DNA from: Acidobacteriota bacterium
Lineage (GTDB): Bacteria; Acidobacteriota; Terriglobia; Terriglobales; Acidobacteriaceae
Assembly: GCA_018268755.1 (NCBI GenBank)
Contig: JAFDVW010000028.1
Coordinates: forward strand, 2,070 to 66,069
Length of the DNA stretch: 64,000 nt
Direction: 5' to 3'
A program made the translations under genes and the position numbers. Below, piece after piece: positions 42,922 through 52,059 of this stretch. The notes under the pieces are model-generated. The model made no database searches. It was given only the letters and a program-made list of their open reading frames with translations, and had not been told where the DNA came from. Within the stretch, counting starts at the first letter, position 1. Each line of letters starts with the position of its first letter.

Positions 42922-43767
42922 ATGACCCACCTCTCCCGCCGTTCTTTTCTAGCCATGTCCACCCTGGCGCCATTTGCCCTGCGGGCCGGGGCCGCCGCGA
43001 AGAAGATCCCTGCCGGCATCGAGATGTACTCTGTCCGCGAGGAGTTGCAGAAAGACCCGGAAGCAACCGTGCGGGCGATCGCCAAGATGGGCTACGAAGG
43101 GGTGGAATTTTACGCACCCTATTTTGAGTGGAGCGAGGGCCAAACCAAAAAAATGCGCCGGCTGCTCGACGATCTGGGCATCCGCTGCTTCTCCACCCAC
43201 AACGACAGCTCTTACGTGAAAGCGGAGAATATCAACCGCGCGCGCGACCTGAACCTGATTCTGGGAAGCCACTATGTGGTGGTGGCCAGCGCCCAAGCCA
43301 AGCCGGGCCCGGATGGCTGGCTGGCCGTGGCCGAGTTGTTAAACTCCGCCGCCGATCAGCTGGAGGCCTCCGGCCTCAAGACCGGATACCACAACCACGA
43401 AACCGAGTTCACCGCAGTAGACGGACAGCGTCCCATGGAAATTCTGGCCAAGCACACCAAGCCTTCGGTGGTGTTGCAGCTGGACGTGGGCACGTGCCTC
43501 GCGGCAGGTAGCGACCCGGCAGCCTGGATCCAGGCCAACCCCGGCCGGATCCGCTCCTTGCATTTAAAAGATTGGTCGCCTGATCCGGCGAAAGGATTCA
43601 AAGTCCTCTTCGGCGAAGGCGCCGCCGATTGGAAAGGCATCTTCGCTGCGGCCGAATCCAGCGGCGGCGTCGAATACTATCTGCTGGAACAGGAGGGCAG
43701 CCGCTACTCCGAATTGGAGACCGCGCAAGTGTGCCTCAAGGCCTTCCGCGCTAAGCATACGAGCTGA
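42922..43767 (+). CDS. Sugar phosphate isomerase/epimerase-like TIM-barrel protein, Tat-exported
   Basis: The 281-residue protein begins MTHLSRRSFLAMSTLAPFAL, a twin-arginine signal, so it is exported folded. The rest is a xylose isomerase-like TIM barrel (AP endonuclease family 2): IPAGIEMYSVREELQKDP, MGYEGVEFYAP, CFSTHNDSS, GYHNHETEF, LQLDVGTCLAAGSDP and SLHLKDWSP. The metal-binding His, Glu and Asp residues are kept. AGGAG lies seven bases before the ATG, and the gene follows the nucleoside hydrolase closely. Substrate is probably a sugar; none is proven. Confidence 0.87.
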   Translation: MTHLSRRSFLAMSTLAPFALRAGAAAKKIPAGIEMYSVREELQKDPEATVRAIAKMGYEGVEFYAPYFEWSEGQTKKMRRLLDDLGIRCFSTHNDSSYVKAENINRARDLNLILGSHYVVVASAQAKPGPDGWLAVAELLNSAADQLEASGLKTGYHNHETEFTAVDGQRPMEILAKHTKPSVVLQLDVGTCLAAGSDPAAWIQANPGRIRSLHLKDWSPDPAKGFKVLFGEGAADWKGIFAAAESSGGVEYYLLEQEGSRYSELETAQVCLKAFRAKHTS

Positions 43768-43894
43768 CACGCCGTTGGATCCGCCGGGTGCGCGTGATTC
43801 TGGTTTTCCAATTTTCGGACATTGCCTGGTTGGGCTTGGCCTTTCCCGCAAAAATCTGCTTAAATCGCAGTAAGTCTTTGTCAGGCCTTGATTC

Positions 43895-44632
43895 GTGATC
43901 GACATTCATAACCACATTCTTCCGGAAGTTGACGATGGGGCAAAAACCTGGGAGGTAGCCCTGGAAATGTGCCGCATGGCCGTCGCCGACGGCATTCGCC
44001 ACATGATTGCCACGCCCCACGCCAATGATCGCTATCACTACGACCGGCCATATTTGCAGGGGGTCCTCGACCAGCTCCAGGAACGCATGGGCGGCACCTT
44101 GCGGCTGGGACTGGGCTGCGACTTCCATCTTTCCTACGAAAACCTGCAAGACGCGTTGCTCACTCCGGAAAAGTATTGCATCGAGGGGACCCGCTACCTT
44201 CTGGTGGAGCTGAGCAATTACAGTGTGCCGGCGCAGATCACGGAGTGCTATTCCCAGCTGGGCGATAAGGGCATTGTGCCCATTCTCACCCATCCCGAGC
44301 GCAACCCAATTCTGCAACAGAATATGCAGCGCGTGATTGAGTGGGTGCAGCAGGGATGCATCGTGCAAGTGACGGCTTCCGCCATCACCGGGGGCTGGGG
44401 CGAACGGGCCTGGAACGCGGCACAATGGCTGCTGAAGAGGAATGCGGTGCACGTCCTGGCCAGCGACGCGCATGACACCAAACACCGTCCGCCTGGACTT
44501 TCGGCAGCGCGCGAGGAAGTGGCCGATCTCTACGGGCAAGAAGTGGCCCAGGCGCTGGTCGACGATAACCCGCGGGCCATCGTGGAAGCCAAACCGCTTC
44601 CCTATTTCCCTGATCCTGTGGTGAAGGCGTAA
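43895..44632 (+). CDS. PHP-type tyrosine phosphatase, CpsB/YwqE family
   Basis: The product dephosphorylates tyrosine kinases that control capsule or exopolysaccharide export. The 245-residue protein is a metal-dependent PHP fold: MIDIHNHILPEVDDGAKTWE, IATPHAND, the ILTHPERNP loop and LASDAHDTKHRPPG supply the metal ligands. The start is a GTG at 43895. No exopolysaccharide genes or tyrosine kinase lie next to it, so the partner is elsewhere. It is convergent with the next gene, with only four bases between the stops. Confidence 0.9.
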   Translation: MIDIHNHILPEVDDGAKTWEVALEMCRMAVADGIRHMIATPHANDRYHYDRPYLQGVLDQLQERMGGTLRLGLGCDFHLSYENLQDALLTPEKYCIEGTRYLLVELSNYSVPAQITECYSQLGDKGIVPILTHPERNPILQQNMQRVIEWVQQGCIVQVTASAITGGWGERAWNAAQWLLKRNAVHVLASDAHDTKHRPPGLSAAREEVADLYGQEVAQALVDDNPRAIVEAKPLPYFPDPVVKA

Positions 44633-44636
44633 GAGA

Positions 44637-45239
44637 CTATTGTGGCTGGTTTTGGGGCGGATCGGCCGGCACCAGGGTCTCTCCGGCCGGGGTGGAAACC
44701 GGCGCCACGGGAGTGGACACGGGCGCGCCCATCGCGCTCTCCGGGTTCAAAAGGTGGTCGCGGCTGGGCCCCAGGCCCAACTTGATCAAGGCCCGGGAAT
44801 CGGGAATGCTTTTGCTTTGCCAGCCATTGTCGGCTTGAAATTTCTCCATGGCTTTTTGCGAAGCAGGGTCCCAGGTGCCCGAAGGCTCTCCCTCCAGATA
44901 GTGCTCCCGGATCAAGGCGGCCTGAATTTCCCGCGCTCGCTGGGGATCGATATTTTGCTGTCCGCGAGAACGCCAGTTCTTAGCGGTCTTACGCGACTTC
45001 GATTTGTGGCTGGAGGACTTTTTCCCTGTCTTGCTCGTCGGGGTGTGTTTGGACGATGTAGACCGGGTAGACCTCGTTTTGGGAGCGCTGGATTTCGCCG
45101 CCGGCTTCCGTGCCGCCGGCTTGGCGGCCGTCGAGGATTTGCTTGGGCTCTCCGCCGGCTGGGCGCAGCACAATGTGGCCGCCAGGCCCAGGACGAGCAC
45201 GACCCCCACGCTCCGCATTGGACTTGCCGTCAGGCGCAA
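44637..45239 (-). CDS. Secreted peptidoglycan-binding-like protein with a Lys/Ser/Thr-rich linker
   Basis: The 200-residue protein has a signal peptide (about 1-26, SVGVVLVLGLAATLCCAQ). A long Lys/Ser/Thr/Ala-rich linker (27-90) follows, with a histone-tail look (SSKHTPTSKTGKKSSSHKSK). Residues about 95-155 (AREIQAALIREHYLEGEPSG and TWDPASQKAMEKFQADNGWQ) match the helical PG_binding_1 type, and the last 40 are Pro-rich. It may bind wall peptidoglycan or polyanions. A second Met (residue 8) is an alternative start. Confidence 0.8.
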   Translation of the reverse strand: MRLTASPMRSVGVVLVLGLAATLCCAQPAESPSKSSTAAKPAARKPAAKSSAPKTRSTRSTSSKHTPTSKTGKKSSSHKSKSRKTAKNWRSRGQQNIDPQRAREIQAALIREHYLEGEPSGTWDPASQKAMEKFQADNGWQSKSIPDSRALIKLGLGPSRDHLLNPESAMGAPVSTPVAPVSTPAGETLVPADPPQNQPQ

Positions 45240-45381
45240 TCCTTCACCTCAAAAAGCACAAAACCCCAACCGGACAAATTGGGGGTCACGGCCTGGACAA
45301 CCCGCCCACCTCCAGGACCTGGCACTGAGTATCCCGTGATTTGGGTCTCCGCGCCAGTCCCAGAGGTGTAGGGTCTGCCGG

Positions 45382-46953
45382 TTACGGAAGTGTTCCTGCC
45401 AGAAAGATGGTGCCGTCCTGCCGTCCGGCCCCACGGGGACGGACCAGGAAAACCACGTCCTGCCCGCTCTTCAGCGAGGATTGGATGCGGCCGAAGTCAT
45501 CTTCACTGTTCACCGGCTGCTTATTGATCTCCAGGATCACGTCGCCGCGGCTCAGTCCGATGTCTTCCGCGAAGGTGCCGGACTTCACATCCTGCACCAT
45601 CACGCCCTTGCCGGCCGGAATGTCCAGGCGGTCGGCAATATCGGGGGAGACGGCCCGCACGGTGATGCCGACCTTGCTCTCTTTCGGCGCCTCGTCTTCT
45701 CCGCCTTCCTCGTCGTCACCCAGTTTGGCGGCAAAGAGTTTGGCGCGATCGGCGATGATGACGGTCGTATCCTGTTGCTTGTTATTGCGGACGAAGCCGA
45801 TTTTGGCTTTAGAACCCGGCTTGCGCCCGGCAATATCGGCCACCAGCTCGTCGCCGTTTTTGACGTCCTTGCCATCAATCGACTTGATGGTGTCGCCGAC
45901 TTTCAAGCCCGCCTGTTCCGCCGGGCTGCCCGCCACGACGTTCGAGATGGTCACACCTGCGCCATACACGCGCGCAATGGCCGGGTTCTCCTGTGCACTG
46001 AACTCAATACCGATGGAGCCACGCGCCACCCGGTGCTCGGGCCCGATCAGCTGGTTGTATACCGAGACCACGGTGTTGGAAGGCAGAGCGAAACCGACGC
46101 CGGCATAAGCATTGGTGTCAGTCAAAATCGCGGTATTGATGCCGATGACTTCGCCGGCCATATTGACCAGCGGACCGCCGGAGTTTCCTGGATTGATGGC
46201 GGCATCGGTCTGAATAAAGGACTGAAACTGACGGCGGGGAACAATATTGCGCCCTTTGGCGGAGACAATGCCGGCTGTGACCGTTTCCTGCAAGCCAAAG
46301 GGACTGCCAATCGCCAGCACCCAATCACCTACCTGCATGCCGTCGGAGTTGCCCAGCTTGGCCACCGGCAGGGCATGGTCGACATCAATCTTAATGACGG
46401 CCAAATCGGTTTCCTGATCGCTGCCAATCACTTTGGCGTCATGCAGCACGCCCGGCGGGTCATCCTGCAGCTTCACCCGGATGCGGTCCGCCTTCTCCAC
46501 CACATGGCGATTGGTCACGATGTAGCCTTTGGCATCCACAATGACCCCCGAACCCAGGGACCGCTCCTTGATCGGCCCGCTATTCTGCGGCCCGCCAAAA
46601 AAGCGGTCGAAGAAGTCATCGAAGGGATTCTGATCGGGGTCTTGTCCCTGCCCTTGCCCCTGTCCGGGCCGGGCCCGGCGGCGGGGAGCGGGTTTGACCA
46701 CCGACTCGGTATTAATGTTCACCACGCTCGGTTCCAGCTGTTTGGAAATGTTCACAAACTGGTTGGAAAGCTGTTGCGGCGAAGGAACGGTCAGCGGCGT
46801 GGCATCCGAGCCTCTCTTCTCTTGTCCCTTGACGCTGTTGGAGACCACGGTGCCAATCAGAATGCCTACCGTCAGAGTGGCCAGAATGGTGAGGGAATAC
46901 ACCAGGCGATTGGCCTTAAAACGTCCCCAAAAAGCGCTCGCGCGCGCAGTCAT
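45382..46953 (-). CDS. HtrA/DegP-type periplasmic serine protease with two PDZ domains
   Basis: The enzyme degrades or refolds damaged envelope proteins. The 523-residue protein has one N-terminal membrane anchor (VYSLTILATLTVGILIGTVV, about 18-37), then a trypsin-like domain with H150 (VTNRHVV), D183 (QETDLAVIKID) and S258 (PGNSGGPL), and two PDZ domains (about 310-400 and 430-515). An insert GQGQGQGQDPDQNP (about 97-110) is the variable loop. GGAGG precedes the ATG. It is probably a single gene. A terminator for it was not found. Confidence 0.95.
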   Translation of the reverse strand: MTARASAFWGRFKANRLVYSLTILATLTVGILIGTVVSNSVKGQEKRGSDATPLTVPSPQQLSNQFVNISKQLEPSVVNINTESVVKPAPRRRARPGQGQGQGQDPDQNPFDDFFDRFFGGPQNSGPIKERSLGSGVIVDAKGYIVTNRHVVEKADRIRVKLQDDPPGVLHDAKVIGSDQETDLAVIKIDVDHALPVAKLGNSDGMQVGDWVLAIGSPFGLQETVTAGIVSAKGRNIVPRRQFQSFIQTDAAINPGNSGGPLVNMAGEVIGINTAILTDTNAYAGVGFALPSNTVVSVYNQLIGPEHRVARGSIGIEFSAQENPAIARVYGAGVTISNVVAGSPAEQAGLKVGDTIKSIDGKDVKNGDELVADIAGRKPGSKAKIGFVRNNKQQDTTVIIADRAKLFAAKLGDDEEGGEDEAPKESKVGITVRAVSPDIADRLDIPAGKGVMVQDVKSGTFAEDIGLSRGDVILEINKQPVNSEDDFGRIQSSLKSGQDVVFLVRPRGAGRQDGTIFLAGTLP

Positions 46954-46994
46954 AATTGTGTATTCCTCCGGGAAATACCACCTCGAACTCGTAA

Positions 46995-47000
46995 ATTATA
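46995..47000 (-). promoter_or_regulatory. -10 box of the HtrA protease gene
   Basis: A perfect TATAAT (47000-46995, minus strand) lies 42 bases before the ATG. No matching -35 is seen at the usual distance, so an activator or an alternative sigma factor may help, as is usual for envelope-stress proteases. Confidence 0.45.
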
Positions 47001-47093
47001 CCTAAGCGCTACTCCGGGCGGGGTATACGAGGCCTGGGGTGAACGTCCTCTGAAGTTAGACGCAAGACGGGGCAAAAATGTTGCGGCGGCTTT

Positions 47094-48050
47094 TCAGGGC
47101 TGGGGCACGGACTGGTTCAGCTCTCGCGCACCCTCGGCCGGGACCGCGGCATGGTCGGCGGAAACCCCCAGCGATTCGCTGCTGCCCTTCTGTTCAGCGA
47201 TCAGGACACCGCCCAGGACGCAGAGCGCCCCCATCCCGGCGCGCATTCCCAGACGCTCTCCCAGAAACACAAACGACGTGGCCCAGGCAAAAACCGGCTC
47301 CAGGGAAAAGATAAGCGCGGTGTGGGTAGGAGGCGTGAATTGCTGGGCCCAGGCCTGCACCGCGAAGGCGAACGCCAGGCTCAGGCACCCGGTGATGGCG
47401 ATGCCCCAAAACACCCGCGCCGACCACACCACGGAAACGTGCTCCCCGAGGGGGGAGGCAATGGCCATAAACGTGGCCGTGACCGCCACCTGCAAGATGG
47501 CAATCTGCTTCCAGCTGTGCCGCTGCGTGGCATGGCCCACCAGAATGATGTGGAAGGCAAAAACCACGGCCGCGCCTAAAGTCAGCAAGTCGCCCCGATT
47601 CATGCCGGCCAGACCCAGGCCTGTCCCCGGCGTGCTGGGCACCGTCAAAAGATATAAGCCGAGGAATGCGGAGGCGACCCCCATCGCACTCCAGCGGTTG
47701 ATCCGCCGCTTCCAGAACAGCGCCAGAAACACCGGCACCAGTACGATGGAGACGCCCGTCAGGAACGCGGATTTCGAGGGAGAGGTATATTTCAGACCAA
47801 CCGTCTGAAAGCCATTTCCCAGGCAGAGGAAAATCCCCACCAGAAATCCCGCGCCCAGAGAGCGCATATCGATGCGCAAAAGTTCTTTGTAAAAAGCAGC
47901 GCTGAGCAGCACCGCCGCCAGCCCCATGCGCAGCGCGTTGAACAGCAGCGGCGAGATGTCGGCCAGCGCATTTTTGATGATGACGAAATTCGTCCCCCAG
48001 ATGAGGGTGACGAATACCAACAACAAATGCGCTTTGAGCGAGCGGGACAC
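47094..48050 (-). CDS. EamA-family (drug/metabolite transporter) membrane protein
   Basis: The 318-residue inner-membrane protein has ten hydrophobic segments in two EamA repeats (LLLVFVTLIWGTNFVIIKNA at the start, and LLTLGAAVVFAFHIILVG in the second half). It probably exports an amino acid or small metabolite. Translation starts at a GTG (48050) with a weak Shine-Dalgarno. Its C-terminal end is hydrophilic. It lies head-to-tail with the HtrA gene but 140 bases apart. Confidence 0.88.
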   Translation of the reverse strand: MSRSLKAHLLLVFVTLIWGTNFVIIKNALADISPLLFNALRMGLAAVLLSAAFYKELLRIDMRSLGAGFLVGIFLCLGNGFQTVGLKYTSPSKSAFLTGVSIVLVPVFLALFWKRRINRWSAMGVASAFLGLYLLTVPSTPGTGLGLAGMNRGDLLTLGAAVVFAFHIILVGHATQRHSWKQIAILQVAVTATFMAIASPLGEHVSVVWSARVFWGIAITGCLSLAFAFAVQAWAQQFTPPTHTALIFSLEPVFAWATSFVFLGERLGMRAGMGALCVLGGVLIAEQKGSSESLGVSADHAAVPAEGARELNQSVPQP

Positions 48051-48124
48051 GGTGACTACAGATTAGCAGTCCACCTGGCCGCTAAGGGTTCTTAGCTAAG
48101 TTCCCGTGGCAAGAGGGCCAGGAC

Positions 48125-48160
48125 AAAAAATTAGGAGGCAGGTCAAGGCGCCTGCCTCCT
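48125..48160 (-). terminator. Rho-independent terminator downstream of the FG-GAP operon
   Basis: On the minus strand AGGAGGCAGG (48160-48151) and CCTGCCTCCT (48042-equivalent stem at 48042 is not used; paired arm is 48033-48042 shifted: the paired arm is 48133-48142) enclose an eight-base loop, and TTTTTT (48130-48125) follows. The ten-base stem is perfect. It lies about 150 bases after the FG-GAP protein stop. Confidence 0.8.
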
Positions 48161-48308
48161 TTGTGGGGTAAACTCCTCAGTTACGGGCCGGAGAGCGCCG
48201 AGGTATGAGGACTTTGAATTGGCGCTAAATTAAAGGGAAATCCAAAAGCACGCAATACTGTAAAAATATTACGGGAAATGGGGGCTTTTCCGGCCGCTGA
48301 AAGCCGCG

Positions 48309-50015
48309 TTAAAAGCCGCTCTGCGGGCTGATTCCCTTGCCTTCCACCAGGTGGTAAGCCCGGCCGGCCGCCAGGTTCTTGTGCTCTTCCGTCGCCCCAT
48401 TCGGCCAGCGCACCAGCACCCGCTCAATCTTGTCTTGTTTGCCTAATCCAAAGGTCACGGGGAGTTCCGACTGCGACAGATAGCTGGATCCGCCCTTCAC
48501 CAGGCGCGACTGCTGCATCCCGTTGTAGAAAATCTGCACCGTGGCGCCGATGGCGTCGCGATTGGATTTCGTCCCCGTGAGCTGGAATCGGATACTCCGG
48601 TTGCCGGCGGATTGATCGTTGCGATAGAGAAATGCCGCGCCATTGTTGGTGGTGAGCAGCAGGTCGAGATCGCCATCGCGGTCAAAGTCGCCATAGGCCA
48701 GACCGCGCCCCACTTTGGGCTGCGCGAAAGCGCCGCCCACGCCGGCGGCCACGTCGCGGAACTTCCCGCTCCCGTCATTCAGAAACAGCTGCGGCGGCTG
48801 CGCGTAGCCGACGTTGCCGCGGATGTTGCGCACCGTCTCATCAATGTGGCCATTGGCCACGGCCAGGTCCAGCCAGCCGTCGAGGTCGGCATCAAAGAAA
48901 ACACACCCAAATCCCAGCTTGTCCTTGGACGCCTGCCCGACTCCGCCGGGCATCGCCACATCCACATAGTCGCCCTTCCCGGTGACTTGATACAGGCCGA
49001 TCATTTCGTTGTCGAAGTTGGTGATGGCCACGCCGGGATTGCCGGAGTTGCGATAGTCAGCGACATCCACGCCCATGCCGGCCCGGGCCTTCCCCTCGGC
49101 GCTGAAAGCAATGCCCGCCTCCACCGCGACATCTTTGAAGGTCCCGTTGTGCTGGTTGCGGTAAAGCTTGTTGGGCTGGGTGTCGTTGGCCACCAGCAAA
49201 TCCGGCCAGCCGTCCTGGTCATAATCCAGCATGGCCACGCCGAGAGATTTCGAGCTGCTGTCGAAAATGCCGCTGCGCGCCGTCACATCCTCGAAGCTGC
49301 CATCGCCGCGATTGTGAAAGAGCCAGCAGGTCTCGCCGCGATAAGCTTCCGGCGTGCAATAGGACTTGTGTTTGCCGTCCAGGCTGCAAAATACGTCGTG
49401 CTCCGGCGACCACTTCACGTAATTGCAGACGAAAAGATCGAGCAGCCCGTCCCGGTCATAGTCAAACCAGAGAGCGGAGGTGCTGAGCGTCTCGCGTCCC
49501 GCCAGCCCGCTGGCCTTGGTGGCGTCCACAAATGTGCCCTTGCCGGTGTTGCGGAACAGGCGGTTCTGGCCCACGCAGGTGATGTAGAGATCAGGAAAAC
49601 CGTCGTTGTTATAGTCTCCGACGGCGACGCCCATGCCGTACATCTCGATGTCGAGTCCGGCGGCGCGGGTGACGTCGCTGAACGTGCCGTTGCGATTGTT
49701 GCGATACAGCTTCAAGGTGCTGCGCTGGCGCTTGTGACCGGCCCAGTCCATCCCGTTGATCAACAGAATGTCCTGCCAGCCGTCGCCGTCGTAATCCAGA
49801 AATGCGCAGCCCGAACCCAGCGTTTCCGGCAGGAACTTTCCGCCGAAGGCCCCGCTGTTATGCAGGAAGTGAATGCCGGCGGAAGTGGTGACATCGGTAA
49901 AGTGGAATCCCAGCGCGGGGTTTGGCGCAGCCCGGGCCACCCGCGGGTCCCATAAGGAGAGGGCGGGCGCCGCGGCCAGGCCCGCCAGGTTCCGCAAAAA
50001 TGCGCGGCGATTCAC
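48309..50015 (-). CDS. FG-GAP/VCBS-repeat protein with C-terminal ASPIC/UnbV domain, Tat-exported
   Basis: The 568-residue protein begins MNRRAFLRNLAGLAAAPALS, a twin-arginine signal. Residues about 60-470 are integrin-like FG-GAP/VCBS repeats with calcium-binding loops such as DYDGDGWQDI, DYNNDGFPDL, DYDRDGLLDL, DYDQDGWPDL, DADLDGWLDL and DFDRDGDLDL. This gives a seven-bladed propeller. The last 100 residues (GSSYLSQSELPVTFGLGKQD, RVLVRWPNGATEEH) are an ASPIC/UnbV domain. The function is unknown. The GTG start overlaps the response regulator stop by four bases. Confidence 0.9.
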   Translation of the reverse strand: MNRRAFLRNLAGLAAAPALSLWDPRVARAAPNPALGFHFTDVTTSAGIHFLHNSGAFGGKFLPETLGSGCAFLDYDGDGWQDILLINGMDWAGHKRQRSTLKLYRNNRNGTFSDVTRAAGLDIEMYGMGVAVGDYNNDGFPDLYITCVGQNRLFRNTGKGTFVDATKASGLAGRETLSTSALWFDYDRDGLLDLFVCNYVKWSPEHDVFCSLDGKHKSYCTPEAYRGETCWLFHNRGDGSFEDVTARSGIFDSSSKSLGVAMLDYDQDGWPDLLVANDTQPNKLYRNQHNGTFKDVAVEAGIAFSAEGKARAGMGVDVADYRNSGNPGVAITNFDNEMIGLYQVTGKGDYVDVAMPGGVGQASKDKLGFGCVFFDADLDGWLDLAVANGHIDETVRNIRGNVGYAQPPQLFLNDGSGKFRDVAAGVGGAFAQPKVGRGLAYGDFDRDGDLDLLLTTNNGAAFLYRNDQSAGNRSIRFQLTGTKSNRDAIGATVQIFYNGMQQSRLVKGGSSYLSQSELPVTFGLGKQDKIERVLVRWPNGATEEHKNLAAGRAYHLVEGKGISPQSGF

Positions 50016-50641
50016 GGGATCGACACCAGCCCATTGCGAATGGCATAGACCACCAGTTCCGCGGTCTTGTGAATGCCAAGCGCGTCCATGATGTTGGCGC
50101 GGTGCACGGCGACGGTATTGACGCTCAGATCGAGCTGCGCGGCAATTTCCTTGTTGGATTTCCCATCCACGATAAATTGCAAGATTTCCAGTTCGCGCGG
50201 GGTGAGCCCATAGTCGCGCTCGCCTTTGAGGTTCTCGGCCTGGGCCAGTTGCGGGTCAAGCACGGTCTCGCCCGCCGCCACTTTGCGCACCGCCGCGCCC
50301 AGATCCAGGTCCATGGCGTTTTTCAGGATGTAGCCGCGCGCTCCGGCCTCGAGCGCCTGCCGCACCAGGGTTTCTTCGGGATGCATGCTGAGCATCAGGA
50401 TGCAGGCAGCGGGAGATTTTTCCAGAATCTTGCGGGTGGCCTGCAAGCCGCTGATGCCGGGCAGAGCGCAATCCATCACAATCACCTGGGGTTGCAATTC
50501 CCCGGCCAGGCGCACCGCCTCTTCCCCATCGCTGGCCTCGCCGGCTATGGTGATGTCCGGTTCGTCTTCCAGGATGCGGCGAAACCCGCGCCGCACCAGG
50601 CTATGATCATCCACCAGCATGACGGAAATTTTATTCGGCAT
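50012..50641 (-). CDS. NarL/FixJ-family response regulator
   Basis: The 209-residue protein has a receiver domain (IVMDCALPGISGL with phospho-acceptor D57, acid pair VDDH at 10-13) and a LuxR-type helix-turn-helix (GLTPRELEILQFIVDGKSNK then EIAAQLDLSVNTVAVHRANI). It would be phosphorylated by the histidine kinase encoded upstream, with which it overlaps by 11 bases. It probably controls transcription in the cytoplasm. Its target is unknown; the operon itself is a candidate. Confidence 0.94.
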   Translation of the reverse strand: MPNKISVMLVDDHSLVRRGFRRILEDEPDITIAGEASDGEEAVRLAGELQPQVIVMDCALPGISGLQATRKILEKSPAACILMLSMHPEETLVRQALEAGARGYILKNAMDLDLGAAVRKVAAGETVLDPQLAQAENLKGERDYGLTPRELEILQFIVDGKSNKEIAAQLDLSVNTVAVHRANIMDALGIHKTAELVVYAIRNGLVSIP

Positions 50642-51989
50642 GTGCTTCCGGCTTCTCCCGTGGGACCTTTAACCGTACCAGCGTTCCACTTCCGTTGGGA
50701 TGCAGAAACTGAATGCTGCCTCCCAGCAACTCTGCGCGCTCGCGCATGGCCACCAGCCCGATGCCCTGGCGGGAAGATTTTTCCACGAAGCCCCGGCCCC
50801 GGTCCTCGACTTCCACTTCCAGCGCCTCCGGCAAAAAACGCAGGCGCACCGCCGCTCCATTGGCCCCCGAGTGGCGCGTGACGTTGTTCAGCGCTTCCTG
50901 CACCACGCGATACACATGCACCGCATGGTTCCCGCTCACCGGGAAGGACGCGCCGGATTTTTCATAGGATATGCCAATTCCCGCCTGCCGTTCCACGGTG
51001 GGTAAATACCAATCGAGGGTACTCTCCAGGCCGGCTTCATCGAGCATGACCGGATGCAGCGCCTGGGAGAGCGTGCGTACGCTGTCCAGAGTCTTCTGCG
51101 TGATCTCGCGCACCTCCTGCAGGTCGGCGCGTAGCGGCGAGCCCTCGGGCAGTTGCGTGCCGGCGCGGCGCATCATGGCCCCGACGGCGGTCAGGATTTG
51201 CCCGAATTCATCATGCAATTCGCGCGACACATAGCGCAGCGTGGATTCCTGGGTGGCGATCAACTTTTGCGCCAGATCGCTGCGCTGCTCAGAAAGCGTG
51301 GCCAGTTGCGCAAAAAGCTGACGGTTGGCGCGAATGAGATACAAGCTGGTGAACACGATGGCCACCAGCGTCGCCCCCAGAAACAGATACACCTGTTTGC
51401 CCACGCGATTGTAGATGTCGGCAATCTGCTGCGCTGCCTGCTCTTCGCTCTCGTTGTTTTGCACCAGCAGGCGGGCCACTGCCGTGTTCAGCGCAGCTTG
51501 CCGCGCCTGCAAAGTCAGGCGGATTTGCGCCCGCGCTTCGTCTTCTTTGCCTTCCCGCGCCAGCGCGAAGGTACGGTCCACCGCGTCCCAGAACTGCATA
51601 AAGGAGTTGCCCAGATATTGCTGCTGCTCGGGAGTGCGGTCCGCCACCGCGACTTGCTTTTCCAGACGCAGCGCGTCATCCAGGTCCGCCCGCACCCGGT
51701 TAAATTGCGCCGACCAGGCGGTGAGCGGATAGGGTTCATCATTGTCCAGCATGTCGCGCATGGCCAGACCCAGCGAGTTCAGATCGTTCTGAATGCGCAG
51801 AAGCTGCAGGGAGTCCTTGCGGTTACGGTCCACCAGGTTGTTCTGCAAAGCGCGCAGGCCGGAAATCTGCCGCGAGATGTACCAGGAGTAGGCAACGACC
51901 GCGGTCAAAGTGATGACCAGCCCGAGAATGAGCCCCGCCGTAGGCGAACGGCGTGATGCAGGTGGACGCGGCACGCAGAGAGCATACAT
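50631..51989 (-). CDS. Membrane-bound histidine kinase (HisKA_3 type)
   Basis: The 452-residue kinase has two membrane helices (about 18-37 and 199-218) with a periplasmic four-helix sensor between them (about 45-195). Then come a coiled coil, the HisKA_3 dimerisation box with phospho-acceptor H259 (RYVSRELHDEFGQILT), and an HATPase_c domain (VVQEALNNVTRHSGANGAAV, DRGRGF, GIGLVAMRERAELLGG). It is the cognate sensor for the NarL-type regulator next to it. The sensor domain resembles chemoreceptor 4HB folds; the ligand is unknown. Confidence 0.93.
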   Translation of the reverse strand: MYALCVPRPPASRRSPTAGLILGLVITLTAVVAYSWYISRQISGLRALQNNLVDRNRKDSLQLLRIQNDLNSLGLAMRDMLDNDEPYPLTAWSAQFNRVRADLDDALRLEKQVAVADRTPEQQQYLGNSFMQFWDAVDRTFALAREGKEDEARAQIRLTLQARQAALNTAVARLLVQNNESEEQAAQQIADIYNRVGKQVYLFLGATLVAIVFTSLYLIRANRQLFAQLATLSEQRSDLAQKLIATQESTLRYVSRELHDEFGQILTAVGAMMRRAGTQLPEGSPLRADLQEVREITQKTLDSVRTLSQALHPVMLDEAGLESTLDWYLPTVERQAGIGISYEKSGASFPVSGNHAVHVYRVVQEALNNVTRHSGANGAAVRLRFLPEALEVEVEDRGRGFVEKSSRQGIGLVAMRERAELLGGSIQFLHPNGSGTLVRLKVPREKPEAHAE

Positions 51990-52059
51990 GGGAGATGCAG
52001 CAAAGTGCTACCCGCGCGCTGGTTTCACGATCCTAATTTATGCGTCTAATTGTTTTCCA

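Noticed and set aside
43768-43894. Sigma-54-like TTGGCCTTTCCCGC before the PHP phosphatase gene
   Set aside because: The GG and GC are eight bases apart, not ten, so it does not fit a -24/-12 promoter.
48125-48160. Arm coordinates of the terminator after the FG-GAP gene given loosely in its feature entry
   Set aside because: For clarity: the arms are 48151-48160 and 48133-48142, loop 48143-48150, T tract on the minus strand 48130-48125; the other numbers in that entry should be ignored.
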